This document shows positions 1-8,840 of a DNA stretch of 64,000 nt, in pieces; position 1 is the first letter of the stretch, and each line of letters starts with the position of its first letter. The stretch covers positions 52,984-116,983 of the forward strand of contig NZ_JAOVZV010000017.1 in the NCBI RefSeq assembly GCF_026460945.1, read 5' to 3'. Under the pieces are notes generated by a model that made no database searches, had not been told where the DNA came from, and worked only from the letters and a program-made list of their open reading frames with translations. The translations under genes were made by a program, and so were the position numbers. The stretch is from Chryseobacterium luquanense (GTDB taxonomy: Bacteria > Bacteroidota > Bacteroidia > Flavobacteriales > Weeksellaceae).

Positions 1-1441
1 AAACTAAGCCTGGAATACAATCTCCCGTCTGTTTTGCAATAAGTGGAATAGAGGAGAACCCGGCAAAATAGCCACCATACCCTGATGTACTATATCCACC
101 ATTGATTCCCGCAGTTACAGCTTTATTAGAAACTACGGCTACGGTTCCGGTCATGTTTTCTATGGCATATGTTACCCAATTGGTATTTCCTGTTACCGTA
201 TATGGCCCTTGTGCTGCAGTTGGAGTTATTGGTGCTCCTCCATTAATGGTATAAGTAACAACAGCTCCCGCTTCAGTAAGAATATTTAATTTTACATTAG
301 TATTTGATGCAACTACGCTCGCTCCACCAGTACCAGAAGGCATTTCGTTAATTTTACCAATTTCATCAATTTTTCTAGGTAAAAAACAGTTCAATGGTGG
401 TATGTAGTTGAAACCACAAGTCGCACTACTGTTTTCAACAGCTACAAGTTGATATAAATAAACATTTTTTGTAGTACTGATGAACATATTTGCATGTGTT
501 CCGCCCTGTACGATATAGTTGCTTCCTGAAATTCTGTACCATTCACCTTGGTTTAAAGTAGCAACAGCAGTTCCAGAACCGTTCAAATATACTTGTGTAT
601 TGTTTTCAGTTGCAATTACAATTCCGCCTTCTACATCCGGAGCAGTAGATCTTGTTCTTACCATTGCAAAAGTATTTCCAAGTCTTTCAACTGGAACAGA
701 TTGATCCAAAATCGAGTCAGAACCAAGATTGCTTACAGTACCAAAATTTCCATTCATGTTACCGTTGGTCAACGTAATTGGTTTATCAGAAACAATTTTA
801 GCTCCGATAAAAGCTTGCATATTTGCAGCCGTTGCCCCGTTTCCGGCAAAAATAAAAGATTGCCCTTTATTTAATACAAATGTATGGGTGTTTGTTGCAG
901 GTGTACTACCAATAAATGTTATAGGTGTAGTTGCACTCCATGTTACAGTAACTGTTGTATTGTTTTCTGTTGCTAAAACTCCCGCAGTAAAGTTGTTACT
1001 TGTAGAAGTATAAATTGAAGGAGTTGCCGCTACGTAAAATTCTTTACCGATACCTGCTTTACCCTTACTGGTAACGATTTCAGCGTGCGTTGTACTACTG
1101 GCCATTCTTAATGTACAATAAAATGGCTTTTCTCCACTCAAATAAAGTCCTTTGTTAATTACTCTAAAGGCATCAGACACAGCAGAACCGGCAATATATT
1201 GCGCTGGAACTGCATAAATTTGAGGAGATCCTTTACTTATTGTTACTGTTCCGAGTGCAATATTATTGCTGTAAACCGTAACGGTAAAAGGTGTGGTCGA
1301 GTCTGTGGATAAATATAATGTTCGTCCAGTGTAAGAAGTAGATTCATAGTAGGGCGCAATCCAATGCTCTGTATCTCTCTGAGCAAATAGGATATTACCA
1401 CTAAAAATTACCATTAAAAAAGTAAGTAGAAGTTTTGTCAT
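1..1441 (-). CDS. Secreted adhesin-like protein, paralogue 3 (N-terminal part, cut by window edge)
   Basis: The reading frame is open from an ATG at 1441 to the left edge, giving about 480 residues; the C-terminus lies outside the window. It begins with a signal peptide ending in FAQ, then RDTEHWIAPYY, and continues through blocks with the motifs LYLSTDS, ATENNTTVTV, ATENNTQVYLNG and CGFNYIPPLNCFLPRKIDEIG. These match the next gene (1581-4658) along the whole visible length, so it is a close tandem paralogue. The repeated ATE-N-T motifs fit the IgGFc-binding-protein type N-terminal domain found in bacterial surface proteins (family knowledge; moderate confidence). By analogy a T9SS type B C-terminal domain is expected beyond the edge. 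A TATTTTTG element at 1463-1470 lies just upstream, and a terminator of the neighbour separates the two genes, so it is probably transcribed on its own. Confidence 0.85.
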   Translation of the reverse strand, partial: MTKLLLTFLMVIFSGNILFAQRDTEHWIAPYYESTSYTGRTLYLSTDSTTPFTVTVYSNNIALGTVTISKGSPQIYAVPAQYIAGSAVSDAFRVINKGLYLSGEKPFYCTLRMASSTTHAEIVTSKGKAGIGKEFYVAATPSIYTSTSNNFTAGVLATENNTTVTVTWSATTPITFIGSTPATNTHTFVLNKGQSFIFAGNGATAANMQAFIGAKIVSDKPITLTNGNMNGNFGTVSNLGSDSILDQSVPVERLGNTFAMVRTRSTAPDVEGGIVIATENNTQVYLNGSGTAVATLNQGEWYRISGSNYIVQGGTHANMFISTTKNVYLYQLVAVENSSATCGFNYIPPLNCFLPRKIDEIGKINEMPSGTGGASVVASNTNVKLNILTEAGAVVTYTINGGAPITPTAAQGPYTVTGNTNWVTYAIENMTGTVAVVSNKAVTAGINGGYSTSGYGGYFAGFSSIPLIAKQTGDCIPGLV

Positions 1442-1462
1442 AGTCTAGGATTAGGATTCATA

Positions 1463-1470
1463 CAAAAATA
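1463..1470 (-). promoter_or_regulatory. Candidate -7 element (TATTTTTG) of the adhesin at 1-1441
   Basis: On the minus strand the octamer fits the Bacteroidota -7 consensus TAnnTTTG and sits 21 bases before the ATG. No TTG -33 element is visible at the usual 17-21 base distance, so support is only partial. The two sister adhesins have a comparable octamer at nearly the same distance (4680-4687 and 8661-8668). Confidence 0.4.
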
Positions 1471-1529
1471 ATGTAATAATTCATATGTTTTATAAAAAAA
1501 ATATAAAAAAAATTAAATTTATAATAAAA

Positions 1530-1559
1530 AAATGCCACAACAGTTAAGTTATGGCATTT
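1530..1559 (-). terminator. Rho-independent terminator of the 1025-aa adhesin gene
   Basis: The arms AAATGCCAcAAC and GTTaTGGCATTT pair around a six-base loop, and on the minus strand the stem is followed by seven T. The one C/A mismatch becomes a G-U pair in the minus-strand RNA. It lies 21 bases past the stop codon at 1581. Confidence 0.8.
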
Positions 1560-1580
1560 CTCATTTTATTATTTAAGATT

Positions 1581-4500
1581 CTATTCTCTATTCTTAACTA
1601 AAATCCAACCTGTGTATTTTATTGGAGTTTTAGTAGCGTTTGGTTCTGTCCAATTGATATGATACCAATATGTTCCGGTAACAATCTTTTTATTAGAGTG
1701 AGTTCCATCCCATTTATAATTATTGAATTTATCACCAGTAAACACTTTGTTTCCGTATCGGTCATAAATCATGAAAGAAAGGTTGTCTTTGTAAGCTAAT
1801 TCACTATAATCGATGAAATCATTTACTTTATCTCCGTTTGGAGTAATTGCATTTACAAGATTTGGAACTGTAATCTCTACAGAAACCGGAGAACAGTTGA
1901 ACTCATCTTTCACATAGAAAGTATGTTGACCTCTGCTCAAGTTTGTAAATACATTAGAATCCTGCCAAGTTGCTGTTCCGTCTACCGCATATTTGAAAGG
2001 TGCAGTACCTCCTGTTACAATAACTGTCGCTGTATTATTAGAAATTTCTATAGAAGTAATTACTGGCTCTAGAGCCTTTTTCACACTAACTGTTTGTTTG
2101 GTATAACATCCAGCATTTTGAAGAATTACCCAATAATCACCTACAGGTACTGCTTGAATTGTTTGAGTAGTTGCACCAGTACTCCATTCGTATGACTGAT
2201 ATCCTGCTCCTGCATCTAATGTAGTTCTGCTATCAATACAGATATATTTGTCAACCAATAAAGGTGATCTCTTTGGAGGTGTAACTTTAAGATTGATTTT
2301 TGCAATTGCATAACATCCGTTACTATTAAATACTCTTACATAAACAGCACCGTCTCCGGAAATATACATGTCTACAGGAAGTACTATTTCATTTGTTCCG
2401 TTGCTTGCATCCGTAAACGTTGGATAATACTTTTTAGTAACCGGAGTTTGTGATGTAACATTTGCACTTGGAAGATTAAATACTCCTTTTGTTTCATTAT
2501 TTTCAATAAAACATACCGTTAAAGTAGTTTCATTTACAACTGGGGTAGGGTAGAAATCAAGAGTGATTTTTGCGGTTCCGATACATCCTTCGTCAGTCGT
2601 TACCTGTACATATACAGATCCTAATCCAAAGAAATAATTTGTAGGATTATTGATTTGATTTGTATTTGCATTCAAGTCTGCTAAAGTTGGATAGAACTTT
2701 TTGGTTGTAGGGCTGTAAGAAGTTACAGCTGCAGTAGTTAAATCAAAATATCCTTTTCCTGCATATTGACAAGTTTTGATTGTTACATCTGTAAGTACAA
2801 ATGGCACAACATTCAGGTTTAGTGTAATTTGTTCACAATCTACAAATTCAGCAGCATTTCCACAGAATTTATAAATAATCTTATCTGCTCCTAAGTAACC
2901 TGCATTTGGTACATAAGTAATAATTCCTGTAGCAGGATTTATGGTAGCAGTTCCTTGTGTTGGCGCTGTAATAATTTGTACAGTTCCAGGTACTGGTGTT
3001 TGGGTTGAGCTGGTAAATGCAGGTATAATAGCTTTCGTTCCGCAAATATTTAAGGTTTTAACTGTATTTGTTAAGCAGGTAAATACTTTATATATTGGTG
3101 TAGTTACAGGTGGGCAAGTTCCCATCGTTACTTTTACAGTGTAATCTCCTGCAACTGCTGGTGTGAATGTTGATGAAGTAGCTCCAGTAATAATTCCACC
3201 ATTCAAATACCACTGGTAAGTTTCGTAGCTGTCATCAACTTCTAAAATAATACCAGGAATACAATCTCCAGTTTGTTTTGCAATAACTGGTATTGAAGAG
3301 AATCCTGCAAAATAACCACCGTAGCCAGCAGTGCTATATCCTCCGTTTACACCAGCTGTAACCGCTTTGGTAGATTGAATAGTTAGATTTCCTGTAACAC
3401 CTTCTATTGCATAAGTCACCCAGTTTGTATTTCCGAGAAGCTGATAAGGTCCTTGTGCTGCCGTTGGTGTGATTGGTGTTCCTCCATTAGAACTATAAGT
3501 GACCGTAGCTCCTGCCTCAGTAAGAATATTAAGTTTAAGCACAATAGTAGATGATGTGTTTGGCATTTCGTTTACATTACCAATCTCATCAATTTTTCTT
3601 GGGAGGAAACAGTTGAGGGGAGGAATATAATTAAATCCACAAGTGGCATTGCTATCATCTACAGAAACCAGCTGATATAAGTAAACGTTTTTAGAAGTAG
3701 ATACGAGCATGTTGTAATGTCCGCTAGTTCCTTGCAACTGATATGAAGAACCTGGAATTCGGTACCATTGTCCCTGATTAATAGTAGCTGCAGGTATTGA
3801 TGATCCATTTAGAAATACTTCCGTATTATCTTCTGTAGCAATCACTATACCTCCTTCAAGATCTGAAGATGTGGAAAGTGTTCTCACCATTGCAAAAGTA
3901 CTTCCCAATCTTTCGGTAGGGACAGACTGGTCAAGAATTGCATCTGAACCTGAAGGTGAATTTCCAAAATTTCCATTCATGTTACCATTAGTGAGCGTGA
4001 TTGGTTTAGTTGAAGTTATTTTGGCTCCCATAAACGGAGCGGCACTTGCAGCGTTTCCTGCAAATATAAATGATTGCCCCTTATTTAATGTAAAAGTATA
4101 AGGATTGGACGGTGGGGTGGCTGGTTGTCCAAAAAACGTTATTGTTCCTGGCCAGCTAACAGTTACAGTTGTAGCATCTTCAGTAGCCATAACCCCTGCA
4201 GTAAAACTGTAAAGGGTGGCTGTACTTCCCGCGTAAGGTGTGTTTGCGACATAAAACTCTTTACCTATTCCAGCTTTTCCTTTACTTGTTACAATTTCGC
4301 CATGAGAGATTTGCGCTGTTCTTAAAGTGCAATAAAAAGGTTTTGCTCCTTTTAAATACAATCCTTTATTAAGAACTTTAAAACCGTCACTTGTGGAAGC
4401 TGTAGAAATATAAGTTCCTACATCATAAGTAACAGGATTGTTTTTACTGACCATAATAGGCGTAGTATTGATCTGCACATTATTACTGAAAATATTAACT

Positions 4501-4658
4501 GCAAATGGCGTTACAGAATCTGTTGACAGATAAACGGCAGTGGAATATGTTCCGCCCGAATTGTAATAGGGTGCAATCCAGTGATCAGTATCTCTTTGTG
4601 CAAAAAGACTGTTGATTGTCAGAAGCATTACTGCAAAGCTTAGTAGAAATCTTTTCAT
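1581..4658 (-). CDS. Secreted adhesin-like protein with T9SS type B sorting domain, paralogue 2 (1025 aa)
   Basis: A signal peptide (residues 1-20, ending FAQ) is followed by an IgGFc-binding-like region to about residue 460, with motifs TEDATTVTV, ATEDNTEVFLNG and YNMLVSTSKNVYLYQLV. An Ig-like segment (YQWYLNGG) follows at about 470-515, then a cadherin/Big-like block (TATINPATGIITYVPN) at 545-617. Two short repeats with KKFYP/KKYYP cores lie at about 620-795, a PKD-like segment (YEWSTGATT) at 800-860, and a SprB-like repeat (VTGGTAPFKYAVDG) at 865-932. The last 95 residues, from AITPNGDKVND to GWILVKNRE, are the gliding-motility-associated C-terminal domain that directs export through the type IX system. 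The protein should be surface-exposed or released; its ligand is not readable. Middle gene of a tandem triplet, with its own terminator. Confidence 0.9.
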   Translation of the reverse strand: MKRFLLSFAVMLLTINSLFAQRDTDHWIAPYYNSGGTYSTAVYLSTDSVTPFAVNIFSNNVQINTTPIMVSKNNPVTYDVGTYISTASTSDGFKVLNKGLYLKGAKPFYCTLRTAQISHGEIVTSKGKAGIGKEFYVANTPYAGSTATLYSFTAGVMATEDATTVTVSWPGTITFFGQPATPPSNPYTFTLNKGQSFIFAGNAASAAPFMGAKITSTKPITLTNGNMNGNFGNSPSGSDAILDQSVPTERLGSTFAMVRTLSTSSDLEGGIVIATEDNTEVFLNGSSIPAATINQGQWYRIPGSSYQLQGTSGHYNMLVSTSKNVYLYQLVSVDDSNATCGFNYIPPLNCFLPRKIDEIGNVNEMPNTSSTIVLKLNILTEAGATVTYSSNGGTPITPTAAQGPYQLLGNTNWVTYAIEGVTGNLTIQSTKAVTAGVNGGYSTAGYGGYFAGFSSIPVIAKQTGDCIPGIILEVDDSYETYQWYLNGGIITGATSSTFTPAVAGDYTVKVTMGTCPPVTTPIYKVFTCLTNTVKTLNICGTKAIIPAFTSSTQTPVPGTVQIITAPTQGTATINPATGIITYVPNAGYLGADKIIYKFCGNAAEFVDCEQITLNLNVVPFVLTDVTIKTCQYAGKGYFDLTTAAVTSYSPTTKKFYPTLADLNANTNQINNPTNYFFGLGSVYVQVTTDEGCIGTAKITLDFYPTPVVNETTLTVCFIENNETKGVFNLPSANVTSQTPVTKKYYPTFTDASNGTNEIVLPVDMYISGDGAVYVRVFNSNGCYAIAKINLKVTPPKRSPLLVDKYICIDSRTTLDAGAGYQSYEWSTGATTQTIQAVPVGDYWVILQNAGCYTKQTVSVKKALEPVITSIEISNNTATVIVTGGTAPFKYAVDGTATWQDSNVFTNLSRGQHTFYVKDEFNCSPVSVEITVPNLVNAITPNGDKVNDFIDYSELAYKDNLSFMIYDRYGNKVFTGDKFNNYKWDGTHSNKKIVTGTYWYHINWTEPNATKTPIKYTGWILVKNRE

Positions 4659-4679
4659 AATATGGAATTAGGATTTCTA

Positions 4680-4687
4680 CAAAATTA
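4680..4687 (-). promoter_or_regulatory. Candidate -7 element (TAATTTTG) of the 1025-aa adhesin
   Basis: The minus-strand octamer fits TAnnTTTG, 21 bases before the ATG at 4658. The following leader contains a TAGGATT/GGAATTAGGATT-like stretch also present before paralogue 3, so the leaders are related. No clear TTG -33 partner is seen. Confidence 0.4.
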
Positions 4688-4735
4688 AAATAAATTTTAA
4701 TATATTGTTAATAAATCATAAATAAAATTTAAAAT

Positions 4736-7700
4736 CTATTCTCGATTCTTAATTAAAAGCCATCCTGAATGAGAAACTGGCAATTTTGTGTCTGGTTCAA
4801 TCCATCGGATAATATACCAGTAAGTCCCTGTAGGTAGATTTCTTCCACCTGATTTTCCGTCCCATTTGTAGTTGTTTGGAGATGATTTATACACAAGTGC
4901 TCCATATCTGTCAACCACTTCAATATTTACTTGATCCTTAATTTTTAAATCAGAATAATCTAATACATCATTTCTTCCGTCTCCGTTTGGAGTAATTGTA
5001 TTAATTAAATTTAAAATTAAGAAGTCTTTAATCACAGGTTGACATCCATCTCTTCCAATCACGTAAACTTTGTGCGGACCTCTCGTTAATCCTGAAAATA
5101 CATTTGAACTTTGGTAATCTGAACCATTTAATGAATATTGATAGGGTGCAGTTCCTCCCGTAACATTAATTGTTGCACTTGTTCCTGTAACAACAATACT
5201 TGTGATTGTAGGAGCTTGAGCTGCAGTCACAGTTACTGTTTGTCTATAAATACAACCGTTAAATCCTAAGTCTACAAAGTAAGTTCCTACACCAACGGTA
5301 ATTGACGAGGTAGTTGCTCCTGTACTCCACAGATAAGAGGTAAAACCATCTCCTGCATTAAGAATCGCTTTTGCATCTAAACAAATGGTTTGATTTTGTA
5401 AGGTGTTTGATTTTTTTGGAGATTTTAAACTAATTGTTAAAGTTCCGATGTTCGGACAAGCAATATTGCTGGTAAATCTAATATAGAAAGTTGCTGAAGT
5501 TGTAATAACTTGAGTTGCAGCTATTGCATTGGTTCCAGCTTGCGCATTAGCTAAAGTAGGATAAAAAGTAAGTGTAACTGACGGATCTGCCGTAAATTGA
5601 TTTTTATAATCACTAAGATTTACACTTTGAGAACCATCTAAATCATTATCACAAACTTGTGTTGTTATATTGGTTGTTAGAAGAGTAAGTTTATTACCAA
5701 TAGTGAAATTAATTTGTCCAAAAGCAGTCGGGCAAGTTGTACTTGTACCGTCTACTCTTATATAAACAGTTGTTGCTGAAGTATATGTCCAGTTAGTTGG
5801 AAGTGTATTCCCGTTTCCTGCGGTTGCATCAGCTTGACTTAAATAATATCTTACTGTAAAACTTGCCGAATTTGTTACAATTTGTGGAGTTATTGTAGCA
5901 AAATTTACGTTCACAATTCCGTCAAAATTATCATCACAAAGATTTCCGTTAAAATTCGCAATATTGATATTAGGAACAGCATTTACTTTGATAGCTAAAT
6001 TAGCTGTATTAAAACACTGCGTCGCATTAGTAAATCTTAAATAAAAAGTTCCTGTCGTTCCGTTGTTGATTGTTTGTGTTGCAGAGATTGCATTTGCTCC
6101 TGATTGTGCGTCTGCTAAACTACTGTGGAAAGTAACTGTAGTTGCAGGATCTGTGGTGAAAATATTTTTATAATTAATTAAATTGACAGTTTCAGAACCA
6201 TTCATGTCTGTGTCACAAATTTCTAATACATGCGTAGGAGTTAACAAAGGAACCTTATTTTTAATCACAAAATTAATTTGTCCAAAAGCAGGAGGACATC
6301 CGTTTGTGCTTTCAACTCTTACATAAACTGTTGTATTTGAAGTGTAATTCCAGTTAGTTGGCAATGTGTTATTATTTCCTGCGGTTGCATCAGCTTGATT
6401 TAAATAATATTTTACGGTAAAATTGGCAGAGTTGGTAACAATCTGAGGAGTAACTGCTGCAAAATTTATATTGATAACTCCAGAAAAATTATCATCACAA
6501 AACTCTGCATTATAAGCACTTGTATTGATGTTTGGAGATTGATTTATTATTAATGTAATCTGCGCAACTTTAGAACATCCGTAAGCTGAAGTTACATTAG
6601 CGTAAATAATTCCTGCAGGTCCCGTATAAGTTGCGGGAACAGCAATTTGACCGGTTAAATTTGAATTGGTAAAATAAGTAATACTTGCTCCAACAGCCGA
6701 TGTTACATTTGCAGTCGTTAAATTATAAGTTCCATTTACTGAAGTACTGTTACAAATGCTTATTGAAGTATTATTCACCTGAAGAACATCCGTGTTAATT
6801 ATAATTTTAAAATATTCAAAAGCAAAAGGATTTCCGTTTCCTTGAATATAATAAATAAACTGATCTGTAGTATTTACAGTTGTCGCATTTGGTGTATATG
6901 TAATTTGTCCTGTAGTTGAATTTACAGTTGCTGTTCCGTTAGTTGGTTGAGCAATAATTGCCGTTAATGAAGGAACAATTGTTTGTGTAGAACTTGTAAA
7001 TGCAGGCGTGATTACTTTTGTATTACAAGATCCGATTGTATAAGTTGTTGTTGAAATTGGCGGGCATAATGTGTAATTGTAAATTGTCGTCAATTTTGTT
7101 TCACAGTTGTTTTTCGTTACCGAACAAGTATATGCTCCTGCTCCATACAATTCAGGATTAATAAAATAAGTTGTAGCTCCGCTAATTGCAACTCCATTTA
7201 AGTACCATTGATAAGCGTCATAATTATTATCAACCTGCAGCTCAATTCCTGCATAGCAGTCACCTGTTTTCGTAATTGCAGGAACAGAAGAGAATCCTGA
7301 GAAATAACCTCCATATCCTACGGCACCACTTCCTGCAGCGATTCCAGCAGTCATAGCTTTTGTAGAATTTAAAGTAATATTTCCTGTCACATTTTGAATA
7401 GAGTAGCTTACCCAATTTGGATTTCCTGTTACAGGATAAGGTCCGTTTCCTGCTGCAATTGGTCCGCCGTTTAAAGTTACCGTTGCGCCGGTTTGGGTGA
7501 TAATATTTAATCTAGTAGCAAAAGTTTGACCTCCAATTCTGTTGATAAACCCAATTTCATCAATTTTATTAGGCATAAAACAGCTTAAAGGGGGTATGAA
7601 ATTCATTCCTCCGGAAGCATATTCGTTTCCGTTGGTTGCGCCAGAAAGTAATTGATAAACATAAACATTTTTGGTTGCAGAAATATTCATGTTGTAATGT

Positions 7701-8641
7701 CCGCTACCAGCTTGATTTATATACCTTGCACTTGGAACTTGATAATATTGTCCTTCATTTAGCGTAATTGCGGCTCCGGTTCCGTTAAATGTAATCTGAG
7801 TATTATTTTCTGTAGCAATAATTAAAGCGGTTTCCATTTGAGAAGTCACCGTTCCGTTTCCTTTTACAACTACGAAATCTTTTCCTAAACGATCAACAGG
7901 AACAGCCTGATCCATCAAAATATCATTGTTGGTAAGGTTTTGAGTAGTATAAGCTGCATTAAAGTTTCCGTTGGTTACAGAAATTGCCTTTGTCGCAACA
8001 ATTTTAGCACCTACTAAACCTGTTTTATTGGCGTTTGACCACGAACTTACAACATCCAGAATGTAAGATTTTCCTTTATTAAGAGTAAAAGTTCTTGTTG
8101 GAGAAGAAATTCCATCCGAAAAAGTAATAGCCGGATTGTAACCGGAAATTGTCACAACGGTATTGTCCTCAGTAGCTGTTACTCCGATGGTTGCATTCAT
8201 GTGATCTTCTGATCCTGTAATTGGAGCAACTCCCGCATAAAATGTAGTTCCTAAACCTGCTGCGCCTTTTGAAGTTAAAATTTCAGCATGATTGGTCATC
8301 GCAAATCTGTAATTGGCAAAGAATTTTTTAGAACCTTTTACATTTAATCCCATATTATTCGGTGTGAATAATTGACTTTGTGACGATGCAATTAAAAAGT
8401 TATTGGGAATTATTACCTGTGCAGGATTGTTTTTACTTACCTGAACTGTAGAATACAATGTATTATTATTGTAAATCTGTACTGCAAAAGGAGTGGTTTC
8501 ATCAGTAGACAGATATAAATATCCTTCCAATCCGCCGGTTCCGGCTTTTGCAGACATCGGAGCAAACCAATGTTCAGTATCAAGTTGAGCATTAATGATT
8601 AAACACCAAAATGTACAAATAATAAGTAAAAATCTTTTCAT
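4736..8641 (-). CDS. Secreted adhesin-like protein with tandem domains and T9SS type B sorting domain, paralogue 1 (1301 aa)
   Basis: A signal peptide (1-18) leads into the same IgGFc-binding-like region as its two neighbours (motifs YLYLSTDETT, TEDNTVVTI, ATENNTQITFNG, FMPNKIDEIG) to about residue 455. An Ig-like segment and a Big/cadherin-like block (TATVNSTTGQITYTPN) follow to about 620. What distinguishes this copy is a duplicated two-domain unit: domain A (CDDNFSG...VTPQIVTNSA...YYLNQADATAGN) at about 704-797, domain B (CDTDMNGSE...LADAQSGANAI) at 798-890, then A again at 891-984 and B again at 985-1073. A PKD-like segment (YLWSTGATT), a SprB-like repeat and the C-terminal gliding-associated domain (TITPNGDGRND...GWLLIKNRE) complete it. 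Expected to be exported by the type IX system; probable role in adhesion, partner unknown. Confidence 0.9.
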   Translation of the reverse strand: MKRFLLIICTFWCLIINAQLDTEHWFAPMSAKAGTGGLEGYLYLSTDETTPFAVQIYNNNTLYSTVQVSKNNPAQVIIPNNFLIASSQSQLFTPNNMGLNVKGSKKFFANYRFAMTNHAEILTSKGAAGLGTTFYAGVAPITGSEDHMNATIGVTATEDNTVVTISGYNPAITFSDGISSPTRTFTLNKGKSYILDVVSSWSNANKTGLVGAKIVATKAISVTNGNFNAAYTTQNLTNNDILMDQAVPVDRLGKDFVVVKGNGTVTSQMETALIIATENNTQITFNGTGAAITLNEGQYYQVPSARYINQAGSGHYNMNISATKNVYVYQLLSGATNGNEYASGGMNFIPPLSCFMPNKIDEIGFINRIGGQTFATRLNIITQTGATVTLNGGPIAAGNGPYPVTGNPNWVSYSIQNVTGNITLNSTKAMTAGIAAGSGAVGYGGYFSGFSSVPAITKTGDCYAGIELQVDNNYDAYQWYLNGVAISGATTYFINPELYGAGAYTCSVTKNNCETKLTTIYNYTLCPPISTTTYTIGSCNTKVITPAFTSSTQTIVPSLTAIIAQPTNGTATVNSTTGQITYTPNATTVNTTDQFIYYIQGNGNPFAFEYFKIIINTDVLQVNNTSISICNSTSVNGTYNLTTANVTSAVGASITYFTNSNLTGQIAVPATYTGPAGIIYANVTSAYGCSKVAQITLIINQSPNINTSAYNAEFCDDNFSGVININFAAVTPQIVTNSANFTVKYYLNQADATAGNNNTLPTNWNYTSNTTVYVRVESTNGCPPAFGQINFVIKNKVPLLTPTHVLEICDTDMNGSETVNLINYKNIFTTDPATTVTFHSSLADAQSGANAISATQTINNGTTGTFYLRFTNATQCFNTANLAIKVNAVPNINIANFNGNLCDDNFDGIVNVNFATITPQIVTNSASFTVRYYLSQADATAGNGNTLPTNWTYTSATTVYIRVDGTSTTCPTAFGQINFTIGNKLTLLTTNITTQVCDNDLDGSQSVNLSDYKNQFTADPSVTLTFYPTLANAQAGTNAIAATQVITTSATFYIRFTSNIACPNIGTLTISLKSPKKSNTLQNQTICLDAKAILNAGDGFTSYLWSTGATTSSITVGVGTYFVDLGFNGCIYRQTVTVTAAQAPTITSIVVTGTSATINVTGGTAPYQYSLNGSDYQSSNVFSGLTRGPHKVYVIGRDGCQPVIKDFLILNLINTITPNGDGRNDVLDYSDLKIKDQVNIEVVDRYGALVYKSSPNNYKWDGKSGGRNLPTGTYWYIIRWIEPDTKLPVSHSGWLLIKNRE
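5423..6532 (-). repeat. In-frame A-B-A-B tandem domain repeat inside the 1301-aa adhesin
   Basis: Two consecutive units of about 185 residues (encoded by 5971-6532 and 5423-5971) each contain an A domain opening with CDDN and sharing TPQIVTNSA and QADATAG, and a B domain opening with CD-D-(M/L)-(N/D)-G-S. The DNA copies are visibly similar on the plus strand, for example in the stretch reading gcggttgcatcagcttga. They fit recent duplication of a surface-protein module. Neither sister gene has this duplication. Confidence 0.8.
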
Positions 8642-8660
8642 GCCTCAGTTTTAGGGGCGA

Positions 8661-8668
8661 CAAATTTA
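8661..8668 (-). promoter_or_regulatory. Candidate -7 element (TAAATTTG) of the 1301-aa adhesin
   Basis: The minus-strand octamer matches TAnnTTTG and ends 19 bases before the ATG at 8641. The -33 region is AT-rich and no TTG at normal spacing is evident, so this is a partial match. Confidence 0.4.
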
Positions 8669-8790
8669 CATATTAATAATCAAATTTTTATGTAATGTTT
8701 TTAACATTTAATTATAATTTAATATACTTTCGAAATTTCAAAAAAATACTCTATGTTTTATTAATGTCATAAAAGTGTTTAGGCATAAAA

Positions 8791-8818
8791 AATCCCGATG
8801 AAAAAAATCATCGGGATT
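8791..8818 (-). terminator. Rho-independent terminator of tsf
   Basis: A perfect 11-base stem (AATCCCGATGA / TCATCGGGATT) with a six-base loop is followed on the minus strand by a T run. It lies 22 bases past the tsf stop codon. Confidence 0.9.
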
Positions 8819-8840
8819 AATATTTAAATTTGAAAAGGTA

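Noticed and set aside
519..1013. Plus-strand open frames opposite the first adhesin gene
   Set aside because: They lie antisense to a clear secreted-protein frame with conserved paralogues, have no promoter or family features, and read as low-complexity shadow sequence.
2941..4325. Plus-strand open frames opposite the 1025-aa adhesin
   Set aside because: Antisense shadows of a well-supported coding frame; no start signals and no recognisable domains.
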